64,000 nucleotides of DNA from Atopsyche davidsoni (taxonomy: Eukaryota; Arthropoda; Insecta; Trichoptera; Hydrobiosidae). Below are positions 37,656 through 64,000 of this stretch, piece by piece. Under the pieces are notes generated by a model that did no database searches, was not told where the DNA came from, and worked only from the letters and a program-made list of their open reading frames with translations. The first letter of the stretch is position 1, and the number at the start of each line of letters is the position of its first letter. Made by a program: the position numbers and the translations under genes. The stretch covers positions 134,001 through 198,000 of the forward strand of contig JAILWY010000029.1 in the NCBI GenBank assembly GCA_022113835.1, in the 5' to 3' direction.

Positions 37656-39019
37656 AAAGTGTGATGAATTTCGAAGGCCGGAAAAATGTTCAAGGCGGGC
37701 TGCGGGTTGGCCACGCCCGGTTTATGAAATAGTCTTCGTGTTTTTTTTTGTTATCATACAGACAAAACAGAAACTTTTAAAAATTATACTACATACTTAT
37801 TTTTATAATATGTTGATCATTACAAAATTTCAACAGTTTTATTAAGTCACTTTCAGGTGAGCACTAACTCTGTTGAAGTTTGTTTCAGATCAATGTCTGA
37901 CTTTGAACAAAACCATAGAATTAATGAATTTGATGATACGAGCATGTTAAGATCACGAGACATTTTGAAATTGTATATAAAATTATCAAAATTAAAAAGT
38001 AAACGTATTCTTGTATCGTATGTGCTTTGATTTATAAAAAAAATTAAAATTTAGACGAGTTTTCACGATAGTTTTGCAATGTTACCATTCAGTCAACATT
38101 CGTTTTCATCGCTGTCTTTGAAGCATAGCCACGAAATACATTGTACAAGGACCGAAGTCTATAGAAAGTAAAGGTTTCAGTTGAGATAATCAAAAGATGA
38201 GTCACGAGTGGGGGTCGAGTGTCGCCGCGTGAGAGCCCATCTATTCCTGCTGCGACACATTGTAAACAAATTCATGTTTATGACACACAGCAAAGCACGA
38301 ACATAAGCCAAATGCTGCCATTAATCTATATAATTTATTTATTTCTTGTAGTCGGGAGGAGTTAGCAATCTTACAATGTACATATACATTTTTTTTCATT
38401 ATATTTCTCAATACTTGACTAAAGCTGTAATTTTTCCATGTTTATATTAGTTAAAAGAGTTTTAAAGCGTATATACTAGAAAATTTAATTTTATGGTTTT
38501 TTCTGTCGGGATGAAAACCTCTCAAAAAATCGCCATGGGATTTTTTACCGTTAAAAGAAACGAGATAATCGTGATAAGACAGACATCAGAGCGACTACTT
38601 CAAACTACCTTCGTTCCTGAATTTTATCTCAAGCAATTTTCAGGGGTGATTCTGAAAAAGACACAATATTTACTCAAAACAAGTATTTAATGAATATTAT
38701 CTCTCCTTTTATATGCATCATTAGAGATAATCAATTTAAATTGTATTTTTGTACAGAAAATGCAGAACCTGTGCAAAAAGAAAACCGCGGGTATTGAGGG
38801 TGAAGTTGACATTAAAATGTGAGAAAATAAATGTAGCACTTAGTGCTGTAATCGCGCTAATGGAGTACACGAGGTGATGTGTAACGTTGCGTGCAAACCG
38901 AAAATATGTAACGTCTTTCATACACAGCGAGACCGAAATAGTGCAAATCGAGTGAGAGGAGAATGCACGACAGCCCCAAGGCCGCGAGCCTGGACAAGCG
39001 TCCAGCCTGGCCGCCCGCC

Positions 39020-39180
39020 AGACCCCTTGCCCCCCTGCCCCCCTGCCCCCCTGCCCCCCTGCCCCCCTGCCCCCCTGCCCCCCTGCCCCCCTGCCCCCCT
39101 GCCCCCCTGCCCCCCTGCCCCCCTGCCCCCCTGCCCCCCTGCCCCCCTGCCCCCCTGCCACCCTGCCACCCTGCCGACCT
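39020..39180. repeat. octamer minisatellite, TGCCCCCC
   Basis: About 19-20 near-perfect copies of TGCCCCCC, ending in TGCCACCC variants. Because the unit has no stop codon in any frame, several long false open frames arise here. Confidence 0.9.
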
Positions 39181-41826
39181 GCTTCCCTGGCTCCCCGCCT
39201 CCCCGTTACTTCATCGAATCAATTATCCAACATCTTGGAAGAATTCCTAATGCTACCTGTTGCCGTGCACTGCTCCGGAGAGAATTCAACTTCTGGAGTA
39301 TCCCATCCCATCAGGCTTAGATTCTGTCAGGGGAAATGAGGTACACGAAGGCGTACTGTCGATGTTCGTTATGCGATTTTATAAATGCACGACGGCAACT
39401 AATGCGTTGTAGCCCGAAAAATTTGTAAATTAGGTAATGAGCGAAAAAATGTGAATTCGAAGCACGATTAGTTTGCTAGTGGAAAAAAAACGAATTTCTG
39501 GATATGAGTAACCAAAGAAAATTGGGGAAATATCACAAAAAGGTTTTCTGTAGATTTCTTCAATAATTTTTTTTTTAAATATACTTCTTCAAAATGAAAA
39601 ATACACTCTTGATTAAAAGAAGAGAAATATCCCCGAATATATTTTTTTTATGACAAACGCATTTGAACTAAAACCTCCGGTTATCGCGTCCACCGTGCTT
39701 CTATAAACTAAACGAGAATTTAATCGCATCTGATGCATCTGACGCCTCTGATGTTAGGCATAAATCCCAAAACAACTAAAAGTTTAATATTAAATTTTAG
39801 ACTAAAAAATTGAGTGAATTTATTTTCAATAATTCTCCTAGCGCATGCTTTTATGGTATAAAACGACATTTTAAAAATTATAATTGAATTTTTGTATTTA
39901 TTTCTGTAATAGACACCATATGCATCATTTTTTAAATTTTTTTTGTTTTTTTTTTTTTAATAGTATTTAAAAATATAAAAAAACAACCTTTAGGTCCTTG
40001 AGTAAGTTCGCTTTTCATAGCATCTTGGGTGTTTTTCTATGTCAAATGTTATTTTTTTCAATTTTAAAAAAGTACAAAAAAATCCGGTTTTGAAAAAAAA
40101 CATAGTAAGAAAACTATTCCGAAGGTTTCCTATAATTGCCCGGTAGGCAAAAAACCACATGCCGTAGACGGATCTATCAGACCACAGCTGGGATTGCCTT
40201 GATTACTTCTTAATTCTAGTTTATCGGCCACTTTTATAAAGTATTAAAATTTTAAACTCCTTGTTTTTCAGATTATCCATGCATAAAATATCATTGATTC
40301 AAACATATTCATTATTCTGGATGCGCATGAATTAACACCTGTTTAACTAAATTAGGTCTGTTTGAGTAAATAATATAATTAGCATTCCTTAAATATTTTA
40401 TTTAAACAACAAAAAAAGACTCAAAAAAAAGTTCAGGTTAATTCTCGTGTCTCTCGTTTTTTCTTAAAATATTTATTTTATTTTCTTCTTGACACGAAAG
40501 CGACAAATCAATTTATTTTAAGGCACGTCTCTTCCTAATCACCGGGCTCGGAAATACGCTGAATTATAAAGCTCGGCGTTAACAAAATAGCTTCAGAAAT
40601 AAAAGTATCGTAAAACATATTTATCTGCCGGCCCATCCCGCGTTAAGAAAAACACCGAACATCGGCCGCATAACTTAAAACCAGCTCCGAATTATACTAC
40701 AACTGGTAAATGCCTTTTAGCTAGTTACCCCCGCCCCCTGAAAGCCTTCAGCAACCTATAACAATACACATATAAAAGAGAAAGTATATTTTTAAATCAG
40801 TGGTTGCTTTATGTTTATTAAAAGTTCGTATGTTGTTTACATTCTAAATTAAAGAAATCTATAGATAGTGAATTTCAAAAATAGCCATATATATATTTTC
40901 GGCTTCAAATATACAATAAAAAAAAAACGTATTCTTCTGCCTAGCAACTCGGAGTGACCTTGAGAGAAGTAGGTCTCGGCAGGCAATTTTCATTGAAGAC
41001 TTCAAGTTTTTACTTCGAGTTTAATCCAGTGCTAATGACTAAATGCTATTACTTTCCCAAAGCGAATGGAGCCCATAAGACGCGCCATACTAGTTGACTT
41101 CCTTTATGCGTGAATAAGAACAGGAGGATCGCGTGATTGAATTTGCATTCTTGCATATTTAAAGCTTTTTATACTATTTTACTAGAAATAACGCATATTA
41201 ATAAGATTACGAAATGTTACAACTATGCTGATCTGAAAGAGACCTGCCCCGCAAGGGCAAAAAAACTTTCGGTCCACCCGAATTCAAACAAACAAGTGCG
41301 GGAACAATAGGTAAATAAAGTCTCAGGTTTGAAATTCACTTCATGCCCTAGATCGGCATGCGTTGCTTGCCATATCAATCAATTTACAAAAGTCACACGG
41401 TGAATGTTAATCCCCAAGAATCCACCTCTGCCAGGAGCCGTGGGTTTCTTTATATAAGTGTATGAAATCTCTCGAAACATTTGTCTGTGATAAATCAGCT
41501 CTGTCCTTTATGGGTTCTATTTCGGGGAGCCGAGTGGCCGCGGATTCACCCGAGAGCCGGCGGAGACTCCCGAGCAGCGGCGGAAATGCCCGAGGACCTC
41601 GGAGACGCCCCGTGACTCAGTACCACCTGTCGGTTTCACTGGAATTCCTTCACGGTTTTTCCAATTCAATTTTAATTTTTCAAACTGTTTTCGGTATCAT
41701 TTTTCTAATTTTTATAAAATTGTTTTATGGCAACAGGTTCTAATCTTAAGAAGCTTACGTACAGTTAACAATAAATATTAACTATTAAATATATTTCCAC
41801 ATCTTCTCAATCCCACAATAATGTTG

Positions 41827-41913
41827 TTTAACAACAAATACGATAAACCAAATGGCGAAGAGATTACGAACGTGATGGTCATAATCTCCTTGCCATTCGT
41901 ATTTGTTGTTAAA
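41827..41913. repeat. hairpin-forming inverted repeat
   Basis: Left arm TTTAACAACAAATACG plus AATGGCGAAGAGATTA (8 nt inserted between) pairs with the right arm 41882-41913 over about 30 positions, with a loop of about 15 nt. Confidence 0.7.
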
Positions 41914-41959
41914 AACATCTATTTACAATTCTATATTGAAAAAAATATATAATAACTAA

Positions 41960-42195
41960 TCTACTATAATAATAGCCATTGTGTGTTTGTATGTTTGTAT
42001 GTATGTATGTATGTTTCATTTTTCCGTTCTGTATAGAATATCTTAAAAGATACAACGCTGATTTTTTGCACATAAGTTAAGTAAATTTTTCCGCAGCTAT
42101 GTGCCGAATTTCAAGACGATAGGATAATATTTTCATTCATAAACTTTAAAATATGCTCATCAAATACGTCATTTTATGACGGGCTACATTGCTAG
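41960..42195 (+). mobile_element. Helitron-like non-autonomous element
   Basis: Begins TCTACTATAATAATAGCC after an A and ends CTAG before a T, the expected 5'-TC / 3'-CTRR ends inserted between A and T. A 6-bp hairpin with a 3-nt loop (CGTCAT TTT ATGACG) lies about 11 nt upstream of the CTAG, as in Helitrons. A GTAT microsatellite sits near the 5' end. There is no target duplication, as expected. Confidence 0.65.
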
Positions 42196-43589
42196 TATAA
42201 AGATATTAATCACACAACTGTTTAATGCGCTAAGTGCACTAATCAGAATAGTTAGGTAATATTAGAATACTTTTCTACTACCTGAAATCTCCGAACGCCT
42301 GCCGCTGTCTCGGGTCGGGTTTCACGGTTTTCAGGATGTCCTGAAAAATGTCATTATTTATAAAATGCGGATTCCTGAAAATTTAAAACGGAGCACATTA
42401 AATACCGCACGCAGCAAATGGACATATTATGTTTCTTGAAGTTTTAATGTTAGAATGTACGGGGGTGGATTTTCTCTCCTGAAACTCGACGGGTTTTCAT
42501 GACATGAAAATATGAAAGCAACTAATAATCGTGCCGAGATTGACTCGTGAATAATTAGAAGTTATTCCGGTCGCACTGTCCGCCATCTGCAAATAATTCA
42601 GGTTTTAAGATATTTTGATAGGACGGCGCTGCTTGATCGAGAGGAGAATTTACAATTTTACCAAGAAATATCTGTTTTCAGAATTTTTTATTTAATCAAA
42701 TTATTCATAATGTTTGACCGTGTTTGTTATTATAAATGATGAGCTCTCGGTTGATTACAACCGAGGCATAAGCCGCGCTTAGTCTTGAGAGCTTCGACAA
42801 GTCGGTCCCACTACCGGAGCCATCTCGGTTCTTCGATTTCAATATAAAAACAACTGTTTTTTATAAAATGTAAAGTGTCTTTTGTTTCATTTTTAACCGT
42901 TTTACTTAACTGGCAATATAATAAGCAAAAATATGTGATAAATGATTTATCTTACAATTCATATTCACCACTATGACCTTGAAACGATAACACCGAACAT
43001 TGTATACGGCCTCTTTTTTTCAATTACTTTCACCAGTCTGATCGAGTTATCGTATGGCGAAGATGCATATAAATAAAAATCATCGTTATATCTTTGCCAC
43101 TAGACCGTTCGAGTCCGCTGTTCAAATAGGGAGTACTACAGATTATGCCTGTCCGTCGCGGCCAAATTTTAACGCATTATGCAAGTCGAACACTGCATCG
43201 TTATGTTGGGCCGCATTGTGCAATATATCAGAGCGAACTGCTCGAATCGACTTTAGAAATACAGCTGCGGCTTGCAACGGTCCGAGGCGCGCTCTCCCCC
43301 ACCCCACGCCCCTCTAATCAGTGCTCAATCTAAGTCTTGCTGCGAGTCTAAGAACATTTCCCATTACAAATGTTTCATAGCATAGATGAACGATTCGGAT
43401 GAGAAAGATTAAAAATAACATTATTACTTATATTTTGAAAATGCATAATTTATATCAGAGTTTTTAAATTATATGTATTTTTAAAAAAATCGACACTTTT
43501 GTAGAAATTGAAATAGTTGTATTTCAACAGATTGTAGCTTCAGTCGTGTTATTCGAAAGGGGAGAGTGTCACTGGCCGGCGCTGGGCGC

Positions 43590-44000
43590 AGCTCGAGTAG
43601 TCTGGGAATAGAATGGTATTTCTGTAGCGATTCATTCGGTAGAATGGTTGTATTTAAAGTTTTGTAAGATTATTTGAAAGTGAAATATAACTTAGTGGCG
43701 GATCATTCGATACTGCTTCGCCTCGACACTCGAATACGTTTATTTAAAAATGGAACGGTATTTAGTAGCTGACAATGTTTGATTACGTTTTTCAAAAATG
43801 GAACACTGCTGTCTTTAGAGCTTTTTGAAAGTATGACGGTTTCAATGAGTCACACCGGTTGCACGGCTTCAGCGCATCTCGCTTCCTGCTAACGCGATCG
43901 CTTAAAAATAGAATGATGTTTGCGAATTGAGTAATTTGAAAATGGAATAGTCAGATGAGTCACGCAAATACTTTTTGAAAATGGAACGATACGTCGGTAA
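43590..44000. repeat. degenerate array with TTTGAAAATGGAACG clause
   Basis: TTTRAAAATGGAAYRRT-like clauses recur at about 43672, 43742, 43792, 43828, 43903, 43938 and 43973. Most spacings are near 35 or 70 nt, consistent with an eroded tandem array of about 35-bp units, upstream of bt. Confidence 0.5.
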
Positions 44001-45539
44001 TTGTAATGCTTCAATATTGAAATAAAAAGTTACTCACTGTTTACTAGCGATACTGTTGCATTACTAAAACTTACTGTTTACTTTGATTTAAAATTAAAGC
44101 TTGGACGTCTCAGTATTGAGTATCGAGTCAAATTTATTTCACATTTTTAAAGTAGAAAAAATGAGTGTTTCGCAATAGTTAAAAAAATTAAACAAACAGC
44201 ACTCCGGGGGAAGCCCCGTTCGATTTAACTGATTTTTGACATTGACCTTGAGGCTATATTTAAAATGGCAACATTCATCTTTGGCTCCGAAGCGATTGCG
44301 CATCGAGCGATCGGAGGTTAGGTTGGAAATAAACCTTCAGCCGCATTATTTATTGGACAATCCCCCTGCAACTGAGTCGAATTGAACGCAATCTCAAATT
44401 AATTATGAAAATAATTTATTTTGATGTTTTAAATAAAGTGAACTGTGACAGTGATCCGCGAAAATTATTATCAAGCGTGATAGTCAAGGATGGTGTTGGC
44501 TTTTGAGCTCGAGCTTCACATTAATTTTAAATATTTTGATTGTGTGAATCATTCTTTATTACAGTCTGTTTCTGAATTCGTGACACTGCTTTCAAACTTC
44601 CAAAGGAAACTTCATAAAAAAACTAAAAATAATATTTTTAGCACGAATACACGAAAACAAGCAGTGAACTTGGAATAAAAATAAATTGAATTAATTAAAA
44701 ATTTATTTGAAATATACTTTGCAAAATATTTAATCTTTCTTTGTCCTTTTTTTAATTAAATTTATCACGATGAAAAATTTAATTAAATCAAAAGCTTTAA
44801 AAATACTTGTGGCCATATTTAATTTTTTTTTTAAATAATGGCATATTTATTTTTTTAAATGTTTATTTTATTTTTTTTAATCTTGCAATTTTTAAAACAA
44901 TATTGAAATTTTGATGAAAGTTATCATGAATTTCGGAAAAAGATAAAAATATCAACTGAGAATAAATTTTGATAAAAATGCTGAATTTGACCTATTGAGT
45001 TGTATTGTTAAAGGCAACAGGTGGGAGAGCTCACGCTAGTAGACTTCCCGAAAATTGCCAAATATCTCCGGTTGACTTACCCTATATACCTAAAAGGCAT
45101 TGAAAGGAGGAAACCAGCGTGGATGCGGAATTCACGCCAGTGACTGGAATTAGGGAGTACAGCTGAATTAGTAAGACTGGCTCAGGACAAACTTATGTAC
45201 AGTGAAATAGTCACAAACCTCGTCTGACGAGAAGCACTTGGAGATAAAAGTTTTAAAGATTTTAAAGACAAAAGATTTAAGCTCTTGCACCTGCAAGAGC
45301 TTAAAATTGCGGATTAATTTAAAAACTCAATAAAAATATTCGGATAATCGAATTTCAAAACCATATCATTATTTGCTACTATGAAGGAAATTGAATTTCT
45401 TGTTTTCGTTGAATTACTCTGTGATTGCTTTAACGTAGGTTTGTCTACAAAAGGCTGACATTCCACAAATATAAACAGCCAAGTGGCTGGAAGATCTCGA
45501 TAGAAGCCCTGGCTTTTTGGATGTTTGTATTTGTGGGAT

Positions 45540-45590
45540 GGGGGTGTGGGGATGTGGGGATGTGGGGATGTGGGGATGTGGGGGTGTCCT
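45540..45590. repeat. octamer repeat, GTGGGGAT
   Basis: Five to six copies of GTGGGGAT lying 60-110 nt upstream of the acceptor for the bt start-codon exon. Confidence 0.85.
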
Positions 45591-45651
45591 GTGACACGGG
45601 GCACTTCTGGCAGGAGGAGGCTCTTGTCTGACGCGTGTCTCTGTTGCGCAG

Positions 45652-45720
45652 ATAAGCCGGTGACCGAGTGTGCACGCGTCGCGAGACCCCAGTGGGTCGC
45701 CAGAAGCAGACCGAGCCAGG
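45652..45720 (+). other. bt: bt 5' UTR, 3' part of the leader exon
   Basis: A pyrimidine-rich stretch ending in TTGCGCAG at 45651 is a good splice acceptor just upstream of the projectin ATG. The 69 nt from there to 45720 would be leader, ending AGCCAGG before ATGG. Upstream leader exon(s) are not identified. An in-frame ATG lies at 45670, but fly projectin starts at the position equivalent to 45721, so the later ATG is preferred. If the 45670 ATG were used, 17 extra residues would precede it. Confidence 0.55.
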
Positions 45721-63960
<18,240 letters not shown>

Positions 63961-64000
63961 GTCAGTCATTGTTTTTATTTTCAATATCAAATAAAATTAT

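Larger units (their letters stand above)
36288..37719. mobile_element. 1.43-kb hAT-type element with internal minisatellite
   Basis: Inverted ends CGGGGGTGACCAACCC and, as complement of the right end, CGGGCGTGGCCAACCC (14 of 16 nt). The perfect 8-bp direct repeat GTTTATGA flanks it (36280-36287 and 37720-37727). A second copy of the right-terminal segment, with TTGGCCACGCCCG, sits internally near 36670-36710. The interior holds an array of about 30-bp units and an inserted 95-bp MITE. No transposase is recognisable, so it is non-autonomous. Confidence 0.85.
28680..45650. other. non-coding AT-rich DNA between a mariner relic and bt
   Basis: No supported gene. It contains the repeats listed separately. 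A GC-rich patch at 31.93-32.35 kb could be a promoter or leader exon, but nothing decides it. 32.69-33.36 kb shows diverged, repeated clauses (GTTCGATTGAC, CCGGTTGTCAAAA, TTTTGTGCGAG) that suggest an old tandem duplication. 34-36 kb and 39.4-41.8 kb show nothing distinctive. Confidence 0.55.

Noticed and set aside
38736..39320. Long Gly/Gln- or Pro/Cys-rich open frames
   Set aside because: Produced by the TGCCCCCC octamer repeat, which has no stop codons in any frame.
45121..45240. Clause CCAGTGACTGGAATTAGGGA ... TCACAAACCTC resembling 27435-27515
   Set aside because: The two are probably remnants of one retrotransposon or repeat, but the shared segments are too short and diverged to classify.

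Overview
The window is AT-rich animal DNA in which one protein-coding gene is clearly recognisable: the 5' half of an insect projectin/twitchin gene (bt, 'bent'), on the + strand from about 45.65 kb to the right edge. Thirteen coding exons can be joined in one continuous frame (2,580 nt, 860 codons). They encode the start codon, eight tandem immunoglobulin I-set domains and the first residues of the acidic PEVK-like region. The rest of this giant muscle protein (Fn3/Ig array and kinase) lies beyond the window. The protein resembles the N-terminus of fly projectin almost domain for domain, so the organism is an insect. Lepidoptera or another holometabolous order is plausible, but the sequence does not settle it. 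Exons are markedly GC-richer than the introns.

Layout. 1-45.6 kb has no coding gene I can support. It is AT-rich DNA carrying short transposable elements, fold-back repeats and a scatter of GC-rich minisatellites. It is either intergenic or, in part, a very long 5'-leader intron of bt. 45.65-48.3 kb holds the leader exon end, the start codon and Ig1. 48.3-52.0 kb is an intron with a CpG-rich, promoter-like island and a hAT element. 52.0-52.74 kb has a 22-nt microexon and Ig2. 52.74-59.26 kb is a 6.5-kb intron with a decamer minisatellite, a long (AT)n run and a tRNA-like MITE. 59.26-63.96 kb holds Ig3-Ig8 and the start of the acidic region.

Mobile DNA. I could define ends and target-site duplications for three hAT-type elements (9.96-10.71, 51.10-51.79 and 36.29-37.72 kb), one internally deleted Tc1/mariner-type element (28.10-28.68 kb), two TA-flanked MITEs sharing termini (37.18-37.27 and 58.55-58.77 kb) and one Helitron-like element (41.96-42.20 kb). 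Several fold-back repeat families also recur in the window.

The most interesting signal is a hammerhead-ribozyme architecture inside the fold-back repeat at 31.5-31.65 kb. It has an intact CTGATGA core, a 6-bp stem II, GAAA, a minimal 2-bp stem III and GTC followed by a 5-bp closing stem I. Degenerate versions with the same spacing occur in at least three other repeat families. A second notable signal is a 76-nt tRNA-like sequence carried inside a TA-flanked MITE.
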